A DNA stretch of 51,172 bases from Fragilaria crotonensis (taxonomy: Eukaryota > Bacillariophyta > Fragilariophyceae > Fragilariales > Fragilariaceae), in assembly GCA_022925895.1 (NCBI GenBank), contig JAKSYS010000457.1, positions 1 through 51,172 of the forward strand, read 5' to 3'. The notes under the pieces are model-generated. The model was not told the DNA's origin. It ran no database searches and saw only the letters and a program-made list of their open reading frames with translations. Each line of letters starts with the position of its first letter. Position 1 is the stretch's first letter. Shown here in pieces: positions 1-10,722 of this stretch. The position numbers were made by a program, and so were the translations under genes.

Positions 1-135
1 TGGTGTGCACTTGTGCTCTGATTTTTCTCAACATGAGTTTTCTGTCTTCAACATTCGTTCAAGCGTCAGTGATTCCGATTCTTGCTTCCTCCCATTCATC
101 GTCGTCGACACAGTCACAGATCCCACTTCATAAAC

Positions 136-1254
136 ATGCACGGGCTCATCATTTTCCGAAACAGCCGTTTACGTGAGTCAAAGAACAGTCTGCATCACAA
201 ACTACATCACCGTCATCTGGTGATTCGTGGCGGTGCGGCTGCAACTACAACGAATGCTACTACGAGTGCCACGGTGGAAGGTCTTAAATCATCTCTTGCG
301 TCCGCTCTTGCCGCGGGATGTAGCAAAACATTGCTGGCTCCGTTTGATACCCTCAAGACTATTCAACAGAATTATCGTTCGTCAGGAACCTCGTTGAGCT
401 TTTGGCAAGCCGTGAAGCTCGTCACATCAAGACCAAATGGGATTCGAGAGTTGTATGTGAGTGCAGCAAAAGCGAGTGTGACTTTTTGTTTTCCTCACGT
501 CCGTATCGCTCACATTTACACATTGACACACCAATAGGCTGGTCTTGGTGTTGCAGTCGTCGGTAGTATGCCATCCGTCGGTCTATACTTTGGTGTATAC
601 TCGTATTGCAAGCGCATCCTTGTTCCACATCTGGACACACATTTCGGCCCAAACTCCAAACACCAACTCTCTTCTCGACTCCTCTTTAGCATATCCGTAA
701 CGACATCCGCTGCCATTGGAAATACGGTCGCCAGTTTTTCTCGAGTCCCCTACGAAGTTGTCAAGCAGAATTTACAAACTGCCATGTACACATCCACATG
801 GCAAGCCTTGTCCGAAATGACCAAACAAGGAGGCCTCCGTGCTTTTTTTCCACTCGGCGGCGTTGCCATCCAAATGCTGCGTGACATTCCCTATGCCATG
901 GTTACACTGCTAAGTTACGAAATTCTCAAACAAGTCATGCTCCCACTGAAAGACAAGGAAACACACAACTATCCCGAAGGACTCGTCGATGCCGTGACGG
1001 GTGCACTCGCCGGGGGGTTGGGATCGTACGTGACGAATCCATTGGATGTCATCAAGACCCGCATTCAGACCAATCCAGACCTGTACGCGGGGTCCATTGC
1101 CCATTGCACGCGATGTGTGGCTCGAGGGTGGGGCCATGGCATTCTTGCGTGGATCTGTCCCAAGATTGTTGCACAAGATACCAGCCAATGGATTCTTCTT
1201 TTGTTTTATGAATTCTTTCAGACCGTGTTGAAAGTTCATGTTCTGAGGTCGTAA
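136..1254 (+). CDS. Mitochondrial carrier family (SLC25) protein, S-adenosylmethionine-carrier-like
   Basis: An inner-membrane solute carrier made of three repeats of about 100 residues. The three signature motifs are visible: PFDTLK (repeat 1, near residue 65), PYEVVKQ (repeat 2) and PLDVIKTRIQ (repeat 3). The PxEVVKQ form of repeat 2 resembles SAM carriers, but the substrate is inferred only. The start is the first ATG in frame, at 136; another ATG at 33 is in a different frame and soon meets a stop. One intron (457-537, GTGAGT...AATAG, 81 bp) joins RELY to AGLGVA. Oddity: the third repeat changes frame twice. Canonical residues such as FLRGSVPRLL lie in the +1 frame from about 1100 to 1195, then the original frame resumes with YEFFQTVL and a stop at 1252-1254. 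The two shifts compensate. The gene converges on the dehydrogenase gene downstream. Confidence 0.85.
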
Positions 1255-1477
1255 CATGTTACGATATAGAGGAAATAAGCTATAGAACTCACATTTTTTG
1301 ACATTCCTACAGCACTCCAAGTATTGAGCAACAAACGAATCGCAAACACAACAATAGTCTATGAATAAATGCCTCTTGTTCCTGTTTTCACTAATTCCAA
1401 ACGACAACAACAACATCATTATTCAGCAGTATGCCGTGTGCCACCTCATTTATTTTCATTACGTAAAAGTATTCACT

Positions 1478-2915
1478 TTAAGCAGCAGCGACCTTCTTGT
1501 ACGATTCGAGGGCTCCATTCTGGCCATTTCCTCTGCCACCAGGACTGCATTCAACGCCGCCCCTCGAAGTAGCTGATCTCCGCATACAAAGAATTCCAAC
1601 CCATAATCTCCAAAGACCAGACTTTGCGAACGCGACCAACTTCCACATCGAATTGTCCTGTTGCCGTCAATGGCATGGGATATTGGGATTCTTCTGGAAT
1701 GTCCACCAATTTGAGACCAGGTGCTTCCGACAGGACCTGACGAGCAACCTCCAAGTCAACGGGCTTTTCGGTTTCGACAATAATGACTTCCGAATGAGCG
1801 CGGATGGTGGGGATGCGAACTGCCGAGCAACTATTGTTGTATCAACAGAGTATTATATAACAAGGATCATTCGAACAACCAGAAAAACACATACGAGTCA
1901 GCTTATTGGAATGAAATGTACAGAGGCAACCGTAACAACAAACTCACCTGATTGGAAAATCATCCGCAAGTCCACAAATTTTGCGCGATTCCCAGGTAAC
2001 CTTCATTTCTTCCTTGGTGTAGCCGTTCTCTTGAAATTTATCAATTTGAGGAATAACATTGAATGGCAATGGATGAGCAAAGATCTTATTGACTGGCTTG
2101 CCACCATCGAGCCACACTCGGGTACCATCTTGCAGTTCATCCATACCCTCTTGACCAGCTCCGGATGCAGCTTGATAGGTGGACATGATGATTTTCTTCA
2201 AACCAAATGCCTTGTGGAGAGGCCAAATGGCCATGAGGCCAATGGCAGTCGTGCAGTTGGGGTTGGCAATCAACTTGCCATCCTTGGTACACTGACCATT
2301 AATTTCAGGAACAACAAGGGGAATATCGGCTCTGTAGCGGAAGGCGGACTGTTTTGAATGAAGACGTTAGTGCTTCCTAGATCAATCTCATATTTCAAGT
2401 TCCAATCCATCTCTCCCGACAATGACAAACATCACGTACCGAGTTATCAATAACAACTGCTCCATCATCTCCTGCCGCGATGGCTTCTGCATGTTCCAGA
2501 GCAAAGTCTCCACTGACAGCAAGAAAGACAACATCGCATTCTCTCGCCTTGGCCACATCAAAGAGTTCCACTTCCACAGTGCCATAGGATTCCGTTTCGA
2601 CCTTGGTCCCTGCCGATCGTGCCGATCCAAAGATACGGAGTTGCGAAACTGGAAAGTTACGAGCCTCGAGACAAGTACGAATCTCCTTGCCGACAGCGCC
2701 TGTGGCACCAACAATGGCAACGGAATAACTCATGGACAAGTGCTGCGGTGGTGGAGCAATTGGCATCTTGTTTGATCTGTGCGACGAACGAGGAACAAAT
2801 GACGTAGATTTCAAGCCAGCAGATAGTTTGGAGGGGGCAACAGCGAACGCTTCCGATTGTGTTGGAAGAGAAGCAGCGACAGCCAATGCAATAAGGCAGA
2901 ACCGAGGAACTTCAT
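1478..2915 (-). CDS. asd: Aspartate-semialdehyde dehydrogenase, plastid-targeted
   Basis: Reduces aspartyl phosphate to aspartate semialdehyde with NADPH, at the branch to lysine, threonine and methionine. Visible: the nucleotide-binding GATGAVG, VVIDNS, catalytic Cys in ANPNCTTA and catalytic His in [10 protein letters not shown], and near the C terminus [14 protein letters not shown]. The chosen start (2915-2913) gives MKFLGSA, a hydrophobic signal peptide, an AFA|VAP cleavage site (diatom ASAFAP type) and a basic transit-like stretch, so plastid import is inferred. Introns at 2349-2439 (91 bp) and 1831-1947 (117 bp) have GT-AG ends. Three single-base frame changes exist, near 2895, 1605 and 1520, each fitting one base lost from a short run (TTT to TT, TTT to TT, AAA to AA). 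Adding three bases to the 1,230 exon bases gives 411 codons exactly, stop TAA at 1480-1478. A longer open frame running upstream to 3180 is judged artefactual. Confidence 0.9.
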
Positions 2916-5900
2916 TGCGTTCGAAAACTATGTTGTCCGTGGTCCGTGGGTCAGATGAGGAACACCGGATATAAAGACGACCGGTTTTCGTGATCGGCTG
3001 GGCGTTTGTTGCCAGTTGACACGTGAACCGCAGACAGATGGCAAGGCCAATGAATGCGATCCCGCAAAGAACGCGAGTAATTGACGCCACTACTTCATCA
3101 GCAGTATAAACTCCAGTGCCATCATACAGTGCCGATGATTTTGTGGTCGGGATTTGTTTGTAGAAAAGCCGAGCATACATACAGACCGCCGCGCTTTATG
3201 GCGTGCGATGTGAGAACTGAGAACGACTCTATGTCGAATAATAATAACAAATCCCACAGTAGTTTTTGACAGTACCTGGTACCAGGCTACAAGATTATAC
3301 TCTTGCTCGGAGTAGAGAATGGAACGCAGCATTGTAATATTCATACGTGTAGACTGTACACAGCAGTAAGAGAAATGTGTTGTTTTGGTGTATGGCTGGA
3401 TTCACGAAGAGGATTCGCGAGGTAGAGCTCTACGTACTAGTACCACTATTTTTTTTAGCGCTCGCATATTGAAAATTGATTTACACGCCAAATCACTTGC
3501 TTTTCATTCCATTGACCATGGCAGTGAATATCTCAACCAATTCTTGATATTCCGTGGAGCTTCTTGAAGCTACATCATCTCCTTGCTCTTCATGAGTGAA
3601 AGCACATTGAAGCTCCACAGAAAACGCAGTTTTGATAAATTCACGACCATTCCAATTTCTACTGATCACGCGCCAGGAGATGGCAGTAAAGGGGGAGCAC
3701 CTTCTTCTCTTGTGATTCCAGAAACGTTGTCTGATGAAGAGAACAGTTACCAGCATGTTGCCCAATTGAGTGTTGGTGTCAGTCATACCAAATGTCACGA
3801 ACCATGATGACGATGACAGTGGATCTTGGGATGGATCCAGATTCGAACCCTAGAGCATCCCCACCCGAGGCGAACACGTGGTGAACTCCGTTTGGAACAT
3901 TCTTGGAAGCATTTTCACCATTCCTACTTTTTCCTTTCAAAATAAGGACGGAAGAGGCTCACAGAATGTCACTCCTCGGAACTTTTGCTCCCAGACGTTG
4001 GATCAATTTGTTGGCTGTCGATGTGTCGACCGATGGCTTGCTCTCACGACGTGACATGTGAAGTGCCATGAGTTGGGCATGCATTGCCTGGATACAGATG
4101 AAGGTCATAGCAGACTAACAGGGAAGATGAATTTGATACTGTCACCGATGAAGCCTCTGTTGTTGGTGTGCTCCTTGATGGTGCTAGCAAGCAGCTCCAA
4201 ACGTTTTGGCTACTAGAGCCCAATCCTGGTTCCATCGCTGGATCAATGCATCACGGCATCTCGTGATCTGTTGTCACTGCTAAGAGATAAGGAATCACCC
4301 ATCATCATCCTGCAGGACTCGAGTCATGGACACCGCACGTGTGAGGAACTTCTTGACGCTGGGAGCCCTTCACTTGCATTTGTCACCCGACACGGCGGTG
4401 GTGCGCAAGTTTCGAGATTTTGCTGTAAAACCTATCCAGAAGTTGCCAATTCTCTGCCCATTCAAGTTCATGAATCGGGAGAGACAGAATTGGCTGATAT
4501 ATGTCAATATCAATTTGAATAACCGGACTTCTTGGCCAGTATTCGATTTGTCAGGATATGTCAATGACCAGCCAAGATATCTCATACAAGATTGGCATGA
4601 ACTACACAATCCTGCTGCCCAATACAAACCTAATTGTCAACAACTTCAAATTGATTGGTGTTGATTGAAAGATCAAATGCTACTTTCTGAGTGGCTGCCT
4701 CACCCTGCCAAGAAATTTGAACGAATATGCTACTATGGCACATCTCGGATGTATTTTGTTGGGTGCGGTCGCCTGCAATCATGTTGCGTACAATCATAAT
4801 GCTGCTTTCTTTAAAGCAGACCTCACTATATTTATCCAACAAGCCGGGCAATCAAGAGCATGGCGGATGAGATGGAATCACTTTGATTTCAGCATACCCT
4901 TTCTTGGTGTTCGACTGTGGGCTCATTCCTCCTGGTCATGACTCATGACTGCTCACCATCTTGTTGCCATTACCTTGCTTTGTTGGTGCAGATCTCGTCA
5001 CGCTGGCGCTCACGTCGCGGGTTCTGAAACTCTCTCGAACATTATATTGTACATCGACTAGACTAGCTACTTCTTCATTGCCACAGTTGGGGTCTATTTC
5101 GGCTAGATGAACAAAAGCTGCACTGACAACCCGATTAGAATCACCAATTCAGTAGCTGTACCGTAACCTTGGTATACTTTTGACGTCGGAAATAAAAAAA
5201 TTAATACTAGGCCTACGTAGAGCTACCTCGTGTACCCAAAATATGCATCCAGCCATATGGTACAAGTATGCGACGTGCGATAGTAGTAAATGTAAAATGT
5301 ACTCCAAGTACAAGTATTGTGCACGTATCCGGTTTTTAGGCAACCCTGAAGGAAACCCTGTAGCGCTAGTATCGAATACACGGCCATGTAGTTGTTGTAC
5401 GAGCTGCTACAACTACTTGTGTACCATCACGTTTGCCAGTACGATGGGGGTATGCGGACCGCATACGACTCCACATTTTTTTGTGTTCTCTGTCGGTATT
5501 AGTGTGTCACGTGTCACGTCGTTCCGTAGTACTGCGTTACAGTAGTCTAGTACATGGGTACGTAGTACGGTGTACACTCATTTCGTAAGGAACTACTACA
5601 CCAATTAATTTTCCTATTCAACAAAACAACCTCACTTCTAGCATCACAGGAGTTCAGAATTTATTTGCCACACAGACAACTCTTGCCTCTTCATTGCCAT
5701 TCTTCAAACAATGTTGAAAGGTTAGATAGACAATCTGATCAAGAAGGGAAGCTTAAAGATTGTGGCACCATTTTGGATCACAGGCAGGCAGATCACATGA
5801 TCATGTTAAGAACTCAGGGTCGTAAGGCTATGGACAAATCCAAGCAGTGATACTCAGCAATGGATTTCATTGCATGTACATTGTACTGAGAATTGCTTAG

Positions 5901-7465
5901 TCTAACAGTACAAATATGTAGCTACCGGTAAGCAGTCTGACAATATCAATGTTATGATGTCCAGAAATATGTTCTTGTACAATTTTTAGCTTCATACAAA
6001 ATGACATGTACACCTCCAATAGGGGGGCGTAAAAATCCAAAGGTAAAAAGGACAATGTATTGGGATGTATTGCAATATGTCGTTGACAATATATTGCATA
6101 TTGGTTTGTACAACAATCATGCCAATATCTTGTATTCTTGCTTTTCATCAGAGGTAGCTATTGCAATCAAGCTATTGTCGTATTGGATATGATGATAATT
6201 GCAATAAACTCAATTCTGAAACCTGGATCCACCATAACAATAACAATACTATCAGTTAATGTGCAAGGTTGTCCAACATTTCCAACAACAGCACACTTGC
6301 TTCCAAAATAAGCTACTGCATGCTCAGACACCTCTGATCTTCCTTAGATGCTGTGGGGTTGATGAACTAAAGGCCAGGTGGAATAGGTAGTAGTGGACTT
6401 ACAGCCAATTAAGGTGAGTATAATATGCCTCCAGATGGAGCAAAGCCTTAAGAGTCCATTGCAGAAAAGTATTACACTAATTGTAGTACTCCTGACTTGA
6501 TTATGGACTTGACTCTCAGTGAAGGCATGACTCAACTTGTGGTTTTTGATGTACATTTGCATTCTTGCTGTCACAAGTGTAGCAATTGGCAAGGGTGAGA
6601 TGAGATCATTTGGAATGACAGCCACAACAAAAGATGGCATGGACACTGACTTATCATAGCTTTCTTCTTGCCATGCTGTTGCTAATGCCTATTTACTCTG
6701 AGTACACATAATGTGCTCCAATATTCATTTATTCAACAGCAATACAGAATATAGTACTCAGAGTACCCTACCGGTAGGTGTAGAGCCGTACTGGCATTCT
6801 GGAGTACTAGTAATACAGTATGGAGTAGTTAAGCAGTACTGGAGTAGTATTGAAATACAAGAAGCATCACGTGTATTTACAGTAACGTACTGTAGTATTT
6901 CGGAGTTAAAGGCTGCGAGCTGCTCGCACACCACGACCGACGACACCCCCCAAATCCCCCAACTTCCGATTCATTCGAGTTGCTTTTTGACGATTTGGGT
7001 TGCCTTTGTACATGAAGGTGACGTAGAAAATTTGTCAGAAAAGGCAACCCTGGGGGAAACCCTGGTTTCCTTTGTTCTGTGCTTTTTGCCCCAAAATCCG
7101 CTATTTCGCGTGAGTGGACTGAAACGTTTCTACAGGCCCGCAGTGGAGAGATACCAGGAAAATCCACTTCGGTTGCTTTTCCTGAGTTGTATGTACAAGT
7201 AGTCCAGAACAAACATGTCCTCGTGTATTTACCCCAGCGATTGAAGCCGGAATCAAGTGTATGCATATCATATAGTAGATACCGCGGCTCCCATTCATGT
7301 ATGTACGATACGGTACACAGAGTGATCCTGGGTACGTACACTCCGAACTCCAAACTGCTTCATAATCCACGTCTGAAGATTAACGACAGAACACTTCGAG
7401 TTGTCATCCCCAAGGTGCGTGAAAGAGACTTACGCTTACACATCACGACAAGATGGATGTGAAGA
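2916..7465. other. Gene-poor AT-rich intergenic region
   Basis: About 4.5 kb with no gene I can recognise. It holds the promoter side of the dehydrogenase gene, short open frames without recognisable motifs, one possibly degenerate coding stretch on the minus strand (3493-3798), and stretches dense in GTAC tetramers (5150-5600, 6700-6900, 7190-7340). Just before the first ankyrin gene, bases near 7436-7475 read in one frame as LTHHDKMDVKNAE and stop. This looks like a decayed half of an ankyrin repeat. Confidence 0.6.
3493..3798 (-). pseudogene. Possible degenerate coding fragment, unknown family
   Basis: A 101-codon open frame on the minus strand with protein-like composition (for example RQRFWNHKRRRCSPF, SWRVISRNWNGREF and THEEQGDDVA, and an amphipathic acidic C terminus). 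The flanking sequence has stops in all frames, and no start context, intron or recognised domain is visible. It may be the tail of a decayed gene or transposon, or a chance frame. I do not recognise the family. Confidence 0.25.
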
Positions 7466-8694
7466 ATGCGGAGTGATAATGATGAAGCGACCCCCAACCT
7501 TTTCTACGCAATCGATAGATGCAGTTTGCAGGTAGTTCTTGAGCTTCTCAATCGTGACGAGGTGGATGTGAACGCGAGAAATGGAGTGGGCAACCCACCA
7601 CTTTTTGTCGCGATTGGAGACGGTCGTATCATTGTGCTTCGCGAAATTCTGAAGCATGACAAGTTGGATGTCAATGCCAGAAATGGAGTTGGCGATACAG
7701 CACTGACGTTAGCGATCGCGCGTTGTGATTTGAATGCTCTTCGCGCCTTGCTCAAGCATGACAAGATCGATGTGAATGCTAGAAATATATATGGCACCAC
7801 AGCCCTTATCAGCGCGAGCGAACGTGGTTATTTAATTTTGGTTCACGAGTTGCTCAATCATGACAAGCTGGACGTGAATGCGAGGAATTGTTACGGCAGG
7901 ACAGCACTTGGCGCTGCCCTTCATTGGAGATGTTGGGATGTGGCCCACGAGTTGCTACGTCACGAAGAGGTGAATATTGACGTGTGTGACAACGACAGTA
8001 CAGCCCTCATACTCGCGAGCCTAGGTGATGGTATCGATATGGTTCGCGAGTTGCTCAATGATTACAGCGTGGATGTGAATGGGATAGATTTATCAGGTCA
8101 CACAGCCCTCATGTCCGCATGCTGGTGTGGTAATTTCAATGTGGTTCGCGAGTTGCTCAGTCATGACGAGGTGGATGTCAACGCGAGTGATATATTTGGC
8201 AGGACAGCACTTCACTTTGCGAGCGGCATTGGTCATGTCAATATGGTTCGTGAGTTGCTACAGCACAACGTGATGAATAGTTGTGTGGAGCCAGACCTTT
8301 CAACGAGTCGCACCAAAGGAATCGTGAGCGAAAGGTTGACAAATGGCAAGGTCGATGTAAATGTCAAAGATCGTAAAGGTCGCACAGCTTTACACATCGC
8401 GATCCAGAAGGACCGCTGGGATGTTGTTGGCGAGTTATTGAAACATGAGGAGGTCGATCCTAATGTTCAAGGTCCACTTGGTTACACACCCTCATCTGGG
8501 CTAGCCTGAAAGGAAGAGTGGACGTTGTTATGATGATGTTGGAAGATGACAAAGTGGATGCAGAACTGAAGAATATTGCTGGCTCGACTGCGCTCGATAT
8601 TGCACTCGCTTGTGAAATGTTCGAAGTTGCACAATGTCTGGAGGAACACCGGAGGAACGACGGAAAGTTGCGGAAACGACAAAAGGTTGATTAA
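7466..8694 (+). CDS. Ankyrin-repeat protein, copy 1 (frame change near the 3' end)
   Basis: A soluble protein made almost wholly of ankyrin repeats of 33-34 residues with consensus VDVNARxxxGxTALxxAsxxGHxxVVRELLNHDK, about ten units; a presumed protein-binding scaffold of unknown partner. The start is ATG 7466. The open frame stops at 8507-8509 after GYTPSSGLA. The paralogue downstream reads cacccctcat where this copy reads cacccTcat with one C fewer near 8490. Allowing for that base, the protein continues in the next frame through the last repeats (LDIALACEMFEVAQCLEEH) to TAA 8692-8694. Whether the missing C is real or a consensus error is open. Its last 98 bases (from 8597) are repeated at 9596 in the tandem duplication, so the duplication cut into this gene. 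No signal peptide, membrane segment or catalytic domain is seen. Confidence 0.75.
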
Positions 8695-9055
8695 ATAAGG
8701 CGGCGATAGCTTTGGGTCAGCAGGCCTTTAGAGGGAATATGAGTCACAAAGTTGTGTCAAAGTAGATCGTCGCACAGTCCACAAATATGTTTGATTAAAA
8801 CATCCCTGTACATAGGTCGATTCGTTGATGTAACCTTCTTACATTAAAGTGTTGCACAGTGTCTACAACACCATGAAACTGTAACGGCCATGCTGGCATC
8901 TGGACCGTACGTGTAATAATGCACTACCTGTACTCGATTACTCCAGTACTCCAGTAGTGTAAAATAGTGACGCCAATCGAGCGCGCACGTCTGGACTGAT
9001 CACGTTAGATATTGTGTAGAAACGTTACTGTTGGCGTCAGGTATGCTGCCCTTTT

Positions 9056-9063
9056 GTTATGTG
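9056..9063. repeat. MITE target-site duplication, left
   Basis: GTTATGTG, repeated at 9426-9433. Unit 2 of the tandem duplication has this octamer once at the matching place, so it shows the pre-insertion state. Confidence 0.9.
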
Positions 9064-9425
9064 CAGGGGTGCTAAATTTAGGCGCGCGCCTACCGTTACG
9101 AGCATAATCGCCTAAATTGGACTTCGGCAAAGCGCCTAAATTAAACGAAGATAAAGGTATATATGCTGAATATATTTTTATATACAGTAGACACTAGTAC
9201 TATAACCAGTAGCCGGTACCAGTAGCACAATAAGGAACTACGTTATACTGTGTGCTTGCTTGTTGTGTCTCGTTTGTACTACGAGTAGTACTGGCATAGG
9301 GCACTGTACCGTAACCCTAACCCCTAACCCCAGCGCCTAAATTAGACTTCGACAAAGCGCCTAAATTAAACTTTTTTAGGCGCTGGTAGGCGCTTTGGCC
9401 AGATCGCCTAAATTTAGCACCCCTG
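9064..9425. mobile_element. hAT-like non-autonomous element (MITE), 362 bp
   Basis: Terminal inverted repeats of 21 bp are perfect, beginning CAGGGGTGCTAAATTTAGG and ending with its complement ...AGCACCCCTG. The 8-bp target duplication and the CAGGG-type terminus are the hallmarks of the hAT superfamily. There is no open frame of useful length. Inside are two direct repeats of 38 bp with two mismatches (9109-9146 and 9334-9371), each holding the CGCCTAAATT motif twice, which suggests subterminal transposase-binding sites. It also holds a short telomere-like run (9308-9331). An autonomous partner elsewhere in the genome must supply transposase. The filled and empty sites within one window make the boundaries unambiguous. 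Confidence 0.92.
9308..9331. repeat. Telomere-like CCCTAA run inside the MITE
   Basis: Reads ACCGTAACCCTAACCCCTAACCCC, about three degenerate CCCTAA units. It is too short to be a telomere and is part of the element body. Confidence 0.6.
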
Positions 9426-9433
9426 GTTATGTG
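9426..9433. repeat. MITE target-site duplication, right
   Basis: Second copy of GTTATGTG directly after the CCCCTG end of the element. Confidence 0.9.
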
Positions 9434-9529
9434 TTATGTCGCTCCGAGAACATTGGTGGTAGTTTCGTACTGCACGATATGATTATGATACTGGTACAGA
9501 GATTACGGTAAGATAGTAGATAGTCCATC

Positions 9530-9595
9530 TACTCCATACTCCATACTCCATACTCCATATGATACTCCATACTCCATATGATACTCCATACTCCA
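9530..9595. repeat. TACTCCA minisatellite, short array
   Basis: About nine heptamers with two TATGATACTCCA interruptions, in the same order as at the start of the long array at 10158. The junction between duplication units falls at its end. Confidence 0.9.
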
Positions 9596-10223
9596 ATATT
9601 GCACTCGCTTGTGAAATGTTCGAAGTTGCACAATGTCTGGAGGAACACCGGAGGAACGACGGAAAGTTGCGGAAACGACAAAAGGTTGATTAAATAAGGC
9701 GGCGATAGCTTTGGGTCAGCAGGCCTTTAGAGGGAATATGAGTCACAAAGTTGTGTCAAAGTAGATCGTCGCACAGTCCACAAATATGTTTGATTAAAAC
9801 ATCCTGTACATAGGTCGATTCGTTGATGTAACCTTCTTACATTAAAGTGTTGCACAGTGTCTACAACACCATGAAACTGTAACGGCCATGCTGGCATCTG
9901 GACCGTACGTGTAATAATGCACTACCTGTACTCGATTACTCCAGTACTCCAGTAGTGTAAAATAGTGACGCCAATCGAGCGCGCACGTCTGGACTGATCA
10001 CGTTAGATATTGTGTAGAAACGTTACTGTTGGCGTCAGGTATGCTGCCCTTTTGTTATGTGTTATGTCGCTCCGAGAACATTGGTGGTAGTTTCGTACTG
10101 CACGATATGATTATGATACTGGTACAGAGATTACGGTAAGATAGTAGATAGTCCATCTACTCCATACTCCATACTCCATACTCCATATGATACTCCATAC
10201 TCCATATGATACTCCATACTCCA
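9596..10223. repeat. Tandem duplication, unit 2 (empty MITE site)
   Basis: Direct copy of 8597-9595 without the MITE. It differs by one base in a C run (CATCC versus CATCCC). It includes the last 98 bases of the ankyrin gene 1 coding region, so the tail of that gene exists twice. Confidence 0.9.
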
Positions 10224-10490
10224 TACTCCATACTCCATACTCCATACTCCATACTCCATACTCCATACTCCATACTCCATACTCCATACTCCATACTCCA
10301 TACTCCATACTCCATACTCCATACTCCATACTCCATACTCCATACTCCATACTCCATACTCCATACTCCATACTCCATACTCCATACTCCATACTCCATA
10401 CTCCATACTCCATACTCCATACTCCATACTCCATACTCCGTACTCCGTACTCCGTACTCCATACTCCATACTCCATACTCCATACTCCAT
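10158..10490. repeat. TACTCCA heptamer minisatellite, long array
   Basis: About 47 tandem units of TACTCCA. It has two TATGATACTCCA interruptions near the left end and three TACTCCG variants near 10434-10456. Because 7 is not divisible by 3 and the unit holds no stop, all three frames of both strands stay open (minus strand reads MEYGVWS repeatedly). These frames are not genes. Confidence 0.95.
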
Positions 10491-10722
10491 AGTACGAGTG
10501 TGTTCAATTGTACCAGGTACCGGTGTCGAAAATCACTCCCTTTTTGTTGATGTGTTCATTTGAGACATAAGAAGCGTTTTAGCGCATGTCATTCATGTAT
10601 AAGTGCACATCCAATAATCGTGATTTGCATTGTGCAATGTTAGCTCGGTAGCAATCGCTTTCTATACCTTCATGGCCATGTGGTTCTCATGCATTTGCGA
10701 GCATTTCAATCACAAAGCGGTG

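Larger units (their letters stand above)
8597..9595. repeat. Tandem duplication, unit 1 (contains the MITE)
   Basis: Begins at ATATTGCACTCG inside the ankyrin gene tail and ends in a short TACTCCA array. Apart from a 370-base insertion (the MITE plus one copy of its target site) and one extra C in CATCCC, I found no difference from unit 2 by eye. Length arithmetic agrees: 999 - 362 - 8 - 1 = 628, the length of unit 2. Confidence 0.9.

Noticed and set aside
2916-3180. N-terminal extension of the dehydrogenase to 3180
   Set aside because: The MKF signal peptide with AFA|VAP starts at 2915; the extension arises only because one base is missing just after that start.
3820-3860. tRNA-like T arm (GGTTCGAATC on the minus strand)
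   Set aside because: The flanking bases do not form the T stem, and no acceptor, D or anticodon arms are found at suitable distance.
9308-9331. Interstitial telomere or chromosome end
   Set aside because: Only about three degenerate units, wholly inside a MITE.
10111-10550. Five or more open frames of 100-120 codons encoding MEYGVWS or ILHTPYS repeats
   Set aside because: They are a by-product of a stop-free heptamer minisatellite that is open in every frame on both strands.
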